A DNA stretch of 64,000 bases from Thalassotalea sp. PS06 (GTDB lineage Bacteria > Pseudomonadota > Gammaproteobacteria > Enterobacterales > Alteromonadaceae). Below, piece after piece: positions 37,034 through 45,783 of this stretch. A program made the position numbers and the translations under genes. The notes under the pieces were generated by a model that was not told the origin of the DNA, did not search any database, and worked only from the letters and a program-made list of their open reading frames with translations. Numbering within the stretch: position 1 is the first letter of the stretch; each line of letters begins with the position of its first letter. Where the stretch lies: contig NZ_CP041638.1 in the NCBI RefSeq assembly GCF_007197775.1, forward strand, positions 682,001 through 746,000. Reading direction: 5' to 3'.

Positions 37034-38968
37034 CTAAGTACTACTAACTTCGCCAATCCCAGGTGCTTTAGCATCTACTTTCACCGAATTGTCGCTAGCG
37101 TCGCTATTGCCATCAACAATCAGCTTATGCCCATCCTTATGACAATCCACTTGCATCCGGGCTTCACAACTTGCCAACAACGAATAGATGGTTTCTTTAC
37201 GTTCGCTTAAATCGACCAACATGCTGGTGGTGTGATACGGGAAGCGATAGGTAAGGAACATTCTTGGGTTTAACGTATCGATGGTTTTTATAATTTTGCT
37301 GTGCAGCAACATTAGCGTATGCATATTGGTATTCGGTAATAGCATGACCAGCATATCGCCCTTATAGCGGCCTATTAATGCACCATGTGGCGCATTGTCT
37401 TGAAGAATTTCCGTAGTTCTTTCAATCAACCAATCGGTTAAGGTGTGTCCACTGCGATAGTTAATTTCCGATAACTGATCCAGCTGTAAACACAGTAGCG
37501 TGGCGTTATGCTGCTGTTGTTGTAACTCCTGCCACTTTATAGAGAAATGCTTTAATAAATTGGCGCGATGAAAAACCTTGGTTAATGGATCAAGTTGTAA
37601 TTTATCTAACAACGCGTTGCGAGAGCTGCGAATACCAAACACACTCAGCATCAAACCAGCAATTACGATACCACCCAGAGCGATGTAACCGATACTGATA
37701 AGGTTTTGCTGGCTTAGTGCATCAATCTCACGATTAACAATTTTCAGTTGCGAATGCTGTTTTGCCAGGTGATCACTTAGCTCGGTTATCAGCTGCTTAT
37801 TCTTATCTAGCTCAAATTCTAAGTGTTTGCGCACCGATTCCTGGGCACGTTGTTGTAGGTAATGATTATGCTGGCGCTCAAGTTGATCCGCCATATACAC
37901 GTATACCTGCTCGGGCGTACCTTTTGATCGTGCCAGTTTTGTGGCAACTTTAGACGCCTCGTAAAGGCCATGATTAACCCTGAACTGGCTCGCATATTCC
38001 ATAGCTTTAACGCTAAACTCCCAGGCGCGCTCGGTATCACCCGTATGATAAAAACTCACCGCCAAATGGGCATAAAACTCCGCCTTATTCATCGGGTAAT
38101 TGCCTTTTTCTACTGACGATAAACGAGGTGCCAGGTTGTCGATTACCCAAGCATAATTGCCTTCGCGAACCTGCAGTTCGGCCATATCCGCCATCACCCC
38201 TTCAACGATAATCGTCTCGCCAATGTCTTTACAGAAATTCATCGTTGAGTGGTAAAGCACGTCATCTGGAGAAGTTGAATTTAAACCAATTAAGGCACTG
38301 AGCTTATGGGAAAACACCAGGCATTGTTGGCGTTCCGTCAGGTGACGATTGGTTAAACGGCCGAGGTACTCCAGAGCTTGTTTATGTGCCCCTAATTGAT
38401 TATGAAAGTAACCAATCCCCATTAAGGTTTTGGTATAAAGCTCAGGCTCGATTTGCGGATGTGGCAATAAGCCAAGAATATCGTTGAGTTGATCAACCGC
38501 GAGCTGATGATCGCGTTGTAAGAGGTGCAAATTCATGATGTAACTCAATGCCTGAAGGCGGATGTTTACATCATCACTTTTTTTTAATTTTTGATAGGCT
38601 TCTAAAGAGTCCTGATACTTACCTTCAAGAATCAGACGATAGGCTTGAAGGTGATCATAGTGAGCCTTTTCCTGTTCACTCAGGCTTCGATTTTTTAAGA
38701 TCTCAAGTAACGTAGCGCTCAGTTCAATGTCGGTGGAGCGTACCTGCGTTGCTTCATCAAGCAGGTCTTTGTTTTGCCATGCACGATAATCCGGCGCAGC
38801 ATCATGAGCCGATACAGACACTGCAATGAAAAAGCTCATAACCATAACCGGGAGAGGTAAAATCCCCTTTACAACCCTTAAAACTCCTTGGGAAATTGGG
38901 CGTCGACTTAATTTCCTTGTCCTGGCCAACAATACGTCTGTAATCTGTTGTTTAGGCATCTTCAGCAT
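37034..38968 (-). CDS. TPR sensor with transmembrane helix and degenerate GGDEF domain (paralogue 2)
   Basis: A 644-residue protein: signal/anchor (about 36-54), helical TPR-like region (about 60-380), coiled coil (380-420), transmembrane helix (about 423-447, LISIGYIALGGIVIAG) and a C-terminal domain that starts LDPLTKVFHR as in diguanylate cyclases. The catalytic loop reads GRYKGDML at 533-540 where active enzymes have GGDEF/GGEEF, so cyclase activity is not expected. The first 17 bp overlap the end of the preceding gene, its apparent paralogue, implying coupling. It is the last gene of the putative borosin operon; signalling or scaffold function is an inference. Confidence 0.82.
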   Translation of the reverse strand: MLKMPKQQITDVLLARTRKLSRRPISQGVLRVVKGILPLPVMVMSFFIAVSVSAHDAAPDYRAWQNKDLLDEATQVRSTDIELSATLLEILKNRSLSEQEKAHYDHLQAYRLILEGKYQDSLEAYQKLKKSDDVNIRLQALSYIMNLHLLQRDHQLAVDQLNDILGLLPHPQIEPELYTKTLMGIGYFHNQLGAHKQALEYLGRLTNRHLTERQQCLVFSHKLSALIGLNSTSPDDVLYHSTMNFCKDIGETIIVEGVMADMAELQVREGNYAWVIDNLAPRLSSVEKGNYPMNKAEFYAHLAVSFYHTGDTERAWEFSVKAMEYASQFRVNHGLYEASKVATKLARSKGTPEQVYVYMADQLERQHNHYLQQRAQESVRKHLEFELDKNKQLITELSDHLAKQHSQLKIVNREIDALSQQNLISIGYIALGGIVIAGLMLSVFGIRSSRNALLDKLQLDPLTKVFHRANLLKHFSIKWQELQQQQHNATLLCLQLDQLSEINYRSGHTLTDWLIERTTEILQDNAPHGALIGRYKGDMLVMLLPNTNMHTLMLLHSKIIKTIDTLNPRMFLTYRFPYHTTSMLVDLSERKETIYSLLASCEARMQVDCHKDGHKLIVDGNSDASDNSVKVDAKAPGIGEVSST

Positions 38969-41300
38969 CCGCTACCTCCATACATTGATGGTTTCCAGTG
39001 CCAGGATGATCCTGCTTAAACAAGGATGCTGACTGGTTATCCCGATAGTTCGGGCTTTCAATAATGGGGTGCGGGCAAAACGCTATATCCTGCTCATTAG
39101 CCTTTTTCTTCGCCGTTACCGTGTGCAGGGCGGCAATCAGATCCATCATGATATAGCGGAAACGATGACCACTATTGTCACTATGAGTCACACCAATTTC
39201 GACGTTTTCTCTGGCTAGATGCAGGCTTAATCTTTTGTGCAGCGCATTGGCCAATGCCAGGGTCTGCTCTTTGTCGGTATCGCTCAAGAGCAGGGTAAAC
39301 TTGCTGTAACTGGTTCTGGCCAATAAAAACGATTTTTTCGATTCACGATACTCGCCATCTTTAAATAGGGCAAAGTACAGCATCTTAAGTTTACTGAAAA
39401 AATCAGGCGCACAGGGCCAAGGCTCAGGTTGATTTGTACCAAGGGTTTTATTGACCAGTTCGGCTGTGACAGAAACGGTTTCTTGCATCATTAACTGGTT
39501 CTGGTATTCCAACAAGCGGTGTTTTGAAAAGTTCGCCTGCTCGCTCGTTTTCGTTTCCGAAGCAGTAGATTCAGGTTGCTTATTTACCGAGAAATTACCT
39601 TCACTGCCCGATTCATTAATGGCACGATATTCACCTTGAAGTTCGTTATCCGATACCGGTATCAAAGACTCTTGCGTTGCCGGAATACGAATCACAATGG
39701 CACCCACCTTGCTTTGGTGGTTGTGCCATTTGGGAAGGTTTAATTCTGCAAGCGTTACAAAGCTTTCCCGGGATAGGGCACCGCTGACGCTATCTAGCAG
39801 CTGTTGCTTCTTCAATGGTCCCAAAATGCGCAAGTAACGTCGCATATAGACGTACAACACCAGTATTATCACGGCGATGGCGAACAATAAAAATTGCACT
39901 GCGACACGATTTTGGACGCTATCTTGCAGAGCTAAGTGCGCTTCCTGCTGCTTTTCGTTAGCTTGTAACAAGCTTTGTTTAAGCTCGAGACGTTTGGATT
40001 CGTCTAAAAGTTGTGCTAGACGAATTTGCTCTCTAGCTTGAGCTTTAGCGATTTCCTTATTTAGAGTAAATTCGAGATGACGTTGATAATGGTCTAAAAA
40101 ATATTGCGCCTTTTCGATATTATCTTGACTTTTAAAGTAGTCTGCTAAGACTTTGTAACTGGTAGCCACCCAACGACTGTTATAGTTTTTGGTTTCTAAC
40201 CTTTCCAACTCTTCAATCAAAAGTTGAGAATGGACCTTAGATTTTTCGTAATCATTCGTTCGCCAATGATACTCTAGTAAGGTTCTCTGATTATCGAGAT
40301 AATGAAATTGATTACCGACGATAATTGCTTGGTACTGGTCAAGTAGCTTGCCAACTTGTTCAACCATACCATTGTCTAGATAGTATTTTGAAGCTTCCAA
40401 AAGTACTGCATTAAACAACAAGTGTTCATTAGCTTCTAAACACCTAAATTCACCTTCGTGAAAGCTTGTGCTTATAGCATTCTTTCGGCCAAATCCTATA
40501 GTGTTGATCAATCGATGCATTGATAAAATACAACGATCTCGAGGAGAGAGCCGTACATATTTTACCTGCGACAAAACTTTCGAGGCGAGCGAGAATTCAC
40601 CAACGTGATTGTAAAAATATCCCAGTGTTAGCAGGCCCTGATTTTTGAGATCGCCCTCTTGAAAACCAGATAACGTTTCTCTCACTTTTTGCTGGTATTC
40701 AACTGCTAGCGCGTAATTTTCAGTGATGATACCTACATTTAATAAGTTGTAATGAGCTCTCAACCGCACTTGAACATTGGTATGATTAGACAATTCGCGA
40801 TGAAGTGAAATTGCTAATTTTGTATCTTTTAGCAATATCGCTCGATGTGCTTTAAAGTACTTTAGTTCTGTATCGTTAATTGGAGTTAGGGAGAGATCTG
40901 TCCGAGCTACGAATTCATCGATTAGCTGAACTAAATTAATAAAGCGCGGTAAATATTGGGTACGTATACTTTCGATACCGTCAATTGATATCGATAATTC
41001 ACGATTAAAGCGAAGCCGTTCGGGTTCAGTTAGAGATGTCTTATTTCTCCAGGATTGAATCCAGATTTCGATATTTGTTAAGTTTTGCTCCGAACTAATT
41101 GATTTTTCTTCAAGGTTTACTTTGTTAGCGCTTGTAGCGGCAACAACTTGCAATGAAATGGTGCTAAAGCCAACAACAATACAAGTTAGATAAAGTGAGG
41201 GAAATAAAGTTAGAGGCTTAGAAGTAAAGTCGCGCAGTGTCTTATACAAATTTGCTATTGCATAAGTTATCGTTTCATTTTTGTATGTGTAATATGACAC
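38952..41300 (-). CDS. TPR sensor with transmembrane helix and degenerate GGDEF domain (paralogue 1)
   Basis: A 782-residue protein with the same plan as the 644-residue neighbour: N-terminal hydrophobic anchor (about 33-54), periplasmic TPR-like helices (about 75-430), coiled coil, transmembrane helix (about 484-505) and a C-terminal region with the remnant LDSVSGALSRESF of the GGDEF-domain start. No GGDEF, RxxD or other catalytic motif is left, and a polar insert (about 560-620) interrupts the fold. The N-terminal part looks more AT-rich by eye than its neighbours. It begins 23 bp after the precursor-like gene and overlaps the next gene by 17 bp. Confidence 0.8.
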   Translation of the reverse strand: MSYYTYKNETITYAIANLYKTLRDFTSKPLTLFPSLYLTCIVVGFSTISLQVVAATSANKVNLEEKSISSEQNLTNIEIWIQSWRNKTSLTEPERLRFNRELSISIDGIESIRTQYLPRFINLVQLIDEFVARTDLSLTPINDTELKYFKAHRAILLKDTKLAISLHRELSNHTNVQVRLRAHYNLLNVGIITENYALAVEYQQKVRETLSGFQEGDLKNQGLLTLGYFYNHVGEFSLASKVLSQVKYVRLSPRDRCILSMHRLINTIGFGRKNAISTSFHEGEFRCLEANEHLLFNAVLLEASKYYLDNGMVEQVGKLLDQYQAIIVGNQFHYLDNQRTLLEYHWRTNDYEKSKVHSQLLIEELERLETKNYNSRWVATSYKVLADYFKSQDNIEKAQYFLDHYQRHLEFTLNKEIAKAQAREQIRLAQLLDESKRLELKQSLLQANEKQQEAHLALQDSVQNRVAVQFLLFAIAVIILVLYVYMRRYLRILGPLKKQQLLDSVSGALSRESFVTLAELNLPKWHNHQSKVGAIVIRIPATQESLIPVSDNELQGEYRAINESGSEGNFSVNKQPESTASETKTSEQANFSKHRLLEYQNQLMMQETVSVTAELVNKTLGTNQPEPWPCAPDFFSKLKMLYFALFKDGEYRESKKSFLLARTSYSKFTLLLSDTDKEQTLALANALHKRLSLHLARENVEIGVTHSDNSGHRFRYIMMDLIAALHTVTAKKKANEQDIAFCPHPIIESPNYRDNQSASLFKQDHPGTGNHQCMEVADAEDA

Positions 41301-41323
41301 GGCGCTGAGTTTTTATTTAATTC

Positions 41324-41590
41324 TTAAACGGCAACTGCTTGGCTAGGTTGCTGCGGTTCATCTTCATTTTCATCAGGACTATCTTCATCATCTTCGATAA
41401 TGATGCCACAGACAATTGGGGACAGATTCATTAGAGTTTCGAGCGCATTGGCATCACCTTCTAGAATGGCTTTTTGCGTAACTTCTGAAAGCTCCAAATC
41501 TTGCATTTGCTGTTTTAGGTTTTCCAAAGTGTGGTCGGAAAGGTTGGCATCTTCACCTAAACGCTCTAATAACTGGATGACATTTGACAT
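41324..41590 (-). CDS. Putative borosin-type RiPP precursor (SonA-like)
   Basis: An 88-residue acidic protein; the ATG at 41590 follows GGGGAAA, better than an ATG 30 bases earlier. Residues 1-54 look like the helical borosin-binding leader of SonA: MSNVIQLLERLGEDANL has Leu11-Gly12, Asp14-Ala15 and Leu17 at the same positions as I recall for SonA, and AILEGDANALETL (41-53) matches its second helix. Then comes a short hydrophobic stretch (Ser57-Pro-Ile-Val-Cys-Gly-Ile-Ile-Ile65), a plausible N-methylated core, and a tail of Asp/Glu/Pro/Gln. SonM-like methyltransferase lies just upstream. The assignment is by pattern; methylation is not shown by sequence. Confidence 0.75.
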   Translation of the reverse strand: MSNVIQLLERLGEDANLSDHTLENLKQQMQDLELSEVTQKAILEGDANALETLMNLSPIVCGIIIEDDEDSPDENEDEPQQPSQAVAV

Positions 41591-42019
41591 AGGATTTCCC
41601 CTTTTTGTTATTGTTAACAAACACTTATGTGTTCCATGTTGATGTTATTGTTGATGTTTTTATGGTGTAAAACGATAACCTTCGTTTTGCCACAAAGACT
41701 TATATTCCCACTATCGATTGCAAGTTAAAAGCCCAAATATGTTTTTTTTAACGACTTTGCATATTTCGCTGTGAATGTGGATTAAGTGTTAATCAATACT
41801 TCAGAAATTCGCTGATAAATTAGATAGTTATTCAACAACCTTGAAACTATTTTAATTAGAATAATTATCTACATAATCACATTATTTTCAGAATAATCAA
41901 TGATAATTTTATCCTTGAAAACGTACTGATATAAACTTAAGAAAAAGTACTTTGTTTACAGAAAGTTACAATTGCAAAACTTTTGTACCAGTTTGTAGCA
42001 GTTTTTCAATCAAGGTGAC
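41591..42019 (-). other. AT-rich leader between methyltransferase and precursor genes
   Basis: About 430 bp without an ORF, strongly AT-rich with A/T runs, unlike the flanking genes. It contains a short duplicated word (AACATCAACAAT-like, read on the minus strand) close to the precursor start. No factor-independent terminator and no convincing -35/-10 pair were found. It probably holds a separate promoter and a long 5' UTR for the precursor, possibly H-NS-type silenced DNA. Confidence 0.5.
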
Positions 42020-42820
42020 TTAACCGCAATTCTGCAGCGAAATTGCATCCAGTTGCGCTAACTTTGCGCGTATTTCCTTATTAGCTTTTAGCTTTGCCGA
42101 TGGTGGCAATAACATGGTTGTTATTTGCGAGGTTGCCGTTACTGGGAATTCCCCGAGCTTTATCTGAGTAATGCGAGTGGATTCAATGGCAAGGGTCTGG
42201 GCTTCATATAAGGTTATTTGGTGATCCAGTGGGTAATATTCACTCAGTACATCGACCAACAATTGTTTATATGGAGTCGAGGTTGTAAATTGATAGTCAC
42301 TATCGCCGAGAATGCCGACCTGCCAGAGGATCAGGTAGGCGCTGTTATCTACAGGGCGGTGGTTACGAATAAACTGGCTGGCTTCAAAACTGGCACATCC
42401 TCGTTGTCCAGGATCAACGCCACAGTCTGCTAATAAACAATCATCGGCGGAAATACCCGGTAGCATTTGTGCTTGATAGCCTTCTTCTCTGGCTTGTTCA
42501 ATGGCCCAGTGTGGCGGTGAGGCGAATATTCCCGGGTGTCCATAAAAAGCGCCAACGACGTTTTTACCATCTCGCACCGCCTTCAGCATTGCCTCGACCA
42601 TTTCCTTGTAGGTTTGTTTGCGGGGTTTACCTTTTTGGTAATACTGCTGTAAATCATGGACGTTTGGATTCATTTCACTCAGCCAAAGGCGGGCGAGACT
42701 AGAGTTCATCGCGCTAAATACGATATCAGCCTGTTCGATATGCTTGCGGGCGTTCGGGGTTAAATGTGCTCCGAGAGTAATACCCGTTCCCACACAAGTT
42801 AAACTGCCTTTTTTATTCAT
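42020..42820 (-). CDS. Tetrapyrrole-methylase-family borosin N-methyltransferase (SonM-like)
   Basis: A 266-residue SAM enzyme of the TP-methylase fold. SLTCVGTGITLGAHLT (6-21) and AFYGHPGIFA (91-100) are the SAM-site loops; LPGISADDCLLADCGVDPG (110-128) and SFEASQF (134-140) follow as in SonM of Shewanella. Tyr61, Arg67 and Tyr71 keep the Y-x5-R-x3-Y spacing of the OphMA catalytic residues Tyr66/Arg72/Tyr76. There is no cobalamin or siroheme pathway gene nearby, and a SonA-like precursor gene follows. Inferred function: iterative alpha-N-methylation of the peptide backbone. SD: AAGGAAGTAGT. Confidence 0.85.
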   Translation of the reverse strand: MNKKGSLTCVGTGITLGAHLTPNARKHIEQADIVFSAMNSSLARLWLSEMNPNVHDLQQYYQKGKPRKQTYKEMVEAMLKAVRDGKNVVGAFYGHPGIFASPPHWAIEQAREEGYQAQMLPGISADDCLLADCGVDPGQRGCASFEASQFIRNHRPVDNSAYLILWQVGILGDSDYQFTTSTPYKQLLVDVLSEYYPLDHQITLYEAQTLAIESTRITQIKLGEFPVTATSQITTMLLPPSAKLKANKEIRAKLAQLDAISLQNCG

Positions 42821-42842
42821 ACTACTTCCTTATTGAAAACGA

Positions 42843-43415
42843 TTAAGCTGAAGCTTTTTGATTCTTGCTTTGAGGTGTTGACTGGCATCGAGGTACGATG
42901 ATCCAGTCGGTTTCTGAAACCTGAATTCGATGAAAAGGCAGGTTCTCCACAAGTTTTTTTGACGCGGTATTATCTGCTTCATATCGGCACAGAATTTCGT
43001 CGACCTGCAACGTTGAAAATGCGTGTGTAATCAGGTGATTGAGAATCTCCTGGCCATAACCTGCTCTGTGGTATTTGGCGTGCAAATGAATTCCTGCTTC
43101 AACGGCTTTACATTGTTTCGCCCAGATAAGCGCACAAACACCGATAGCATGACTAGAATCTTTTTCGATGATCTTAAATTGCAGTAACTTACCGTGACTA
43201 TGGTTTCTGCAAATGTACTTAAATAGCTTGCTGATTTTTTCAGGCGACTTTACACCACCGATATGGCGACAAGTGTCCAGGCACAGATACAGGTTATGGT
43301 AAAAGCTTCTGTCATCCTTACTCGCGGCATTTAGCGGTTGGAAAATTAATCTGGCACTAGGTGGTGGTGTCAGGCTGATATCCGCATCGATTGTGGGGGC
43401 TGATACATCTTCCAT
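42843..43415 (-). CDS. GNAT (RimJ/RimL-type) N-acetyltransferase
   Basis: A 190-residue acetyltransferase. ARLIFQPLNAASKDD opens the RimJ/L-like fold, and AGIHLHAKYHRAGYGQEILNHLITHAF carries the acetyl-CoA motif (R-x-G-Y-G). NTASKKLVENLPFHRI is the usual second signature (NxxSxK-x-x-E-x-xxF). It is 22 bp upstream of the methyltransferase gene, so probably the first gene of the same transcript; it could modify the borosin product or be unrelated. No SD is visible before the ATG at 43415; three 19-bp repeats lie directly upstream instead. Confidence 0.78.
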   Translation of the reverse strand: MEDVSAPTIDADISLTPPPSARLIFQPLNAASKDDRSFYHNLYLCLDTCRHIGGVKSPEKISKLFKYICRNHSHGKLLQFKIIEKDSSHAIGVCALIWAKQCKAVEAGIHLHAKYHRAGYGQEILNHLITHAFSTLQVDEILCRYEADNTASKKLVENLPFHRIQVSETDWIIVPRCQSTPQSKNQKASA

Positions 43416-43418
43416 ATG

Positions 43419-43475
43419 GATTCAAAAACACGTCATGGATTCAATTACACGTAATGGGTTTAATACTTCGTAATG
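43419..43475. repeat. Three 19-bp imperfect direct repeats upstream of the GNAT gene
   Basis: Units at 43419-43437, 43438-43456 and 43457-43475 share GATTCAA-x-x-ACACGT-x-ATG in the plus-strand reading, with the last unit more diverged. They end 3 bp from the GNAT start codon, where an SD would be expected. They could be regulator sites or a simple tandem expansion. Confidence 0.7.
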
Positions 43476-43526
43476 GATGATTCAGCTTGCTATGAATTGG
43501 AAGGGGAGTCAACTGAGCTGTTCGTC

Positions 43527-43650
43527 ATTTCCAGCTACGACTGGAAATTATAGCTTTGTAGTTCGAGCTGCGCCGCAGAGCAGATTTGTTCCCGAAGGCC
43601 AGTTTCTCCCCCAGCGGGAAGAACCGTCATTTCCAGCTATGACTGGAAAT
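43527..43650. repeat. Two REP-like palindromic units
   Basis: ATTTCCAG - 6 bases - CTGGAAAT occurs at 43527-43548 and again at 43629-43650, each preceded by CGTC and followed by ATAGCTTTG. A relative lies near 17720, and the CCGG-type relatives are at 55.9-56.1 kb. The spacing between the two copies is 102 bp. This is typical of dispersed extragenic palindromes. Confidence 0.75.
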
Positions 43651-43705
43651 CATAGCTTTGTTTGTTGGCTTGTCCGAAGAGCAATTTTGGCTGTCCCTGA
43701 AAACA

Positions 43706-43730
43706 AAAAAAGGACCTGCAGGTCCTTTTT
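43706..43730 (-). terminator. serA terminator
   Basis: Perfect 10-bp stem AAAAAGGACC / GGTCCTTTTT with a 4-base loop, 16 bp after the serA stop on the minus strand, T-run included in the stem. Confidence 0.9.
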
Positions 43731-43746
43731 GTAGCATTTCTTAAAA

Positions 43747-44976
43747 CTAGTGAATTAATCGGGCGCGGATGGTGCCTTCAATTGCCTTTAATTCTTTCAA
43801 GGCGGTGTCACTGTCTTTGGAATCCAGGTCGATAACCACATAACCGATTTTGTCGTCGGTTTGCAGGTACTGTGAAGCGATGTTAATGCCGCGGTCTGCA
43901 AACGCCTGGTTGATCTGAGTTAACACACCCGGGCGGTTATGGTGGATATGGAATAAACGGGAACGATCGACGTTTGCTGGTAGCGATACTTCCGGGAAGT
44001 TAACTGCAGAAACCGTAGAACCATTGTCTGAGTATTTAATGATTTTGCTGGCAACTTCAATGCCGATGTTTTCCTGAGCTTCCTGAGTACTGCCACCAAT
44101 ATGAGGCGTCAGGATAACGTTATCGAATTCACGAAGCGGTGAGATGAACTCATCGTCGTTCGATTTTGGCTCAACCGGGAATACGTCGATAGCAGCGCCT
44201 CCCACCTTTTTGCTTTTCACCGCTGCTGCCAGGGCATCGATATCCACCACAGTACCGCGAGAAGCATTAATGAAAATAACGCCATCTTTCATCTGTGCAA
44301 ATTGCTCAGTGCTGATCATATCCTGAGTGTCGACGGTTTCTGGTACATGTAATGAAACCACATCGGCACAATTAAGCAGTTCTTTCAGGCTGCGGCACGG
44401 GCTGGCATTTCCTAACGGTAATTTAGTTTCGATATCGTAAAACTTTACTCGCATACCTAAGTGCTCAGCGAGAATACCTAGTTGTGTACCGATATGACCG
44501 TAACCAATGATACCTAAGGTTTTGCCGCGGGCTTCAACAGAACCCGCTGCCGATTTTAACCATTCGCCACGGTGGGCAAGAGCGCTTTTTTCCGGAACGC
44601 CACGAAATAGTAATAACAATTCGCCAATGACCAGCTCAGCAACAGAACGGGTGTTGGAAAATGGCGCGTTGAATACCGGAATACCACGAATTTGCGCGGC
44701 CGCTAAATCCACCTGGTTAGTACCAATACAGAAGCAGCCGATCGCCGCCAGTTTTTTCGCATGGCTTAATACGTCGTCCGACAATTGCGTCCGTGAACGA
44801 ATACCTACAAAGTGCACATTGGCGATCTTTTCTTTCAGCTCTTCGTCTGGCAATGAGCTTTTCAGATATTCAATGTTGCTATAACCGTTGTCTTTTAACG
44901 TTTCTACGGCACTTGGGTGCACGCCTTCAAGCAATAAAATACGAATTTTATCTTTGTGCAGCGATTGTCGGGTCAT
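43747..44976 (-). CDS. serA: D-3-phosphoglycerate dehydrogenase
   Basis: A 409-residue enzyme that opens the serine pathway by oxidising 3-phosphoglycerate with NAD. NAD-binding motif LGIIGYGHIGTQLG (about 153-166), the catalytic Arg in INASRGTVVD, the Glu region of DVFPVEPKS and the His of LTPHIGGST. The C-terminal ACT domain (about 335-409, FHIHHNRPGVL) is the serine feedback site, as in the E. coli type. Next upstream is rpiA, same strand, in the conserved order. Confidence 0.97.
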   Translation of the reverse strand: MTRQSLHKDKIRILLLEGVHPSAVETLKDNGYSNIEYLKSSLPDEELKEKIANVHFVGIRSRTQLSDDVLSHAKKLAAIGCFCIGTNQVDLAAAQIRGIPVFNAPFSNTRSVAELVIGELLLLFRGVPEKSALAHRGEWLKSAAGSVEARGKTLGIIGYGHIGTQLGILAEHLGMRVKFYDIETKLPLGNASPCRSLKELLNCADVVSLHVPETVDTQDMISTEQFAQMKDGVIFINASRGTVVDIDALAAAVKSKKVGGAAIDVFPVEPKSNDDEFISPLREFDNVILTPHIGGSTQEAQENIGIEVASKIIKYSDNGSTVSAVNFPEVSLPANVDRSRLFHIHHNRPGVLTQINQAFADRGINIASQYLQTDDKIGYVVIDLDSKDSDTALKELKAIEGTIRARLIH

Positions 44977-45126
44977 GGGTACTAACTCTGTTAATAATAC
45001 TGTTTGGATGGCTAGACAGCTAAACTACCATATAGAGTGAAAACTCAAAAGTGTTTTTTACGCTTTCTCTCTATGTTGTCTGAACAAGGCTTGTTAATTG
45101 CTGAAAAACTGTTTTATGCAATCACG

Positions 45127-45783
45127 TTATGCAAATACTTTGGCGCCTTGCTCGGTACCAAGAATCAAGACATCAGCGCCGCGGTCGGCGAAAAGCCCAT
45201 TGGTAACCACACCGACAATGGCATTGATTTTTGCTTCAAGCTCTACCGGGTTAAGAATTTCCATATTATGAACATCAAGAATGACGTTACCGTTGTCAGT
45301 AACCACACCTTCACGGTAAACAGGATCGCCGCCAAGTTTCACCAGTTCGCGGGCAACATAACTGCGTGCCATTGGAATCACTTCGACGGGAAGTGGGAAA
45401 TTTCCTAAGACCCCAACCTGTTTGCTGGCATCAGCAATACAAACGAATTTTTTCGCAACCGCGGCAACGATTTTTTCACGGGTTAACGCCGCACCACCGC
45501 CTTTGATCATATGCATGTGTTCGGTGATCTCATCAGCGCCATCGATATACACGTCAAGAACATCAACGTGGTTTAAATCGAATACGTCAATGCCATGGGC
45601 TTTTAGTTTTTCGGTCGATGCTTCTGAGCTAGATACGGCGCCCTCAATGTCATTTTTCATGGTCGCCAGTGCATCGATAAAGAAATTGACCGTAGACCCC
45701 GTCCCGACGCCAACAATACTGCCTGGTGTTACATAAGCGAGAGCAGCCTCGGCAGCTGCTTTTTTCATTTCATCTTGAGTCAT
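45127..45783 (-). CDS. rpiA: Ribose-5-phosphate isomerase A
   Basis: A 218-residue RpiA interconverting ribose-5-phosphate and ribulose-5-phosphate in the pentose phosphate pathway. [16 protein letters not shown] (substrate phosphate loop), DGADEI (catalytic Asp), [11 protein letters not shown] (catalytic Glu and Lys) and the terminal [15 protein letters not shown] are all present. Standard length. It lies 150 bp upstream of serA. Confidence 0.97.
   Translation of the reverse strand: MTQDEMKKAAAEAALAYVTPGSIVGVGTGSTVNFFIDALATMKNDIEGAVSSSEASTEKLKAHGIDVFDLNHVDVLDVYIDGADEITEHMHMIKGGGAALTREKIVAAVAKKFVCIADASKQVGVLGNFPLPVEVIPMARSYVARELVKLGGDPVYREGVVTDNGNVILDVHNMEILNPVELEAKINAIVGVVTNGLFADRGADVLILGTEQGAKVFA

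Noticed and set aside
37034..38968. Active diguanylate cyclase
   Set aside because: The catalytic GGDEF/GGEEF loop is replaced by KGDML, so synthesis of c-di-GMP is not supported.
42020..42820. Cobalamin or siroheme biosynthesis methylase
   Set aside because: The fold is shared, but no tetrapyrrole genes are nearby and the Y-x5-R-x3-Y residues and adjacent SonA-like precursor favour a borosin enzyme.
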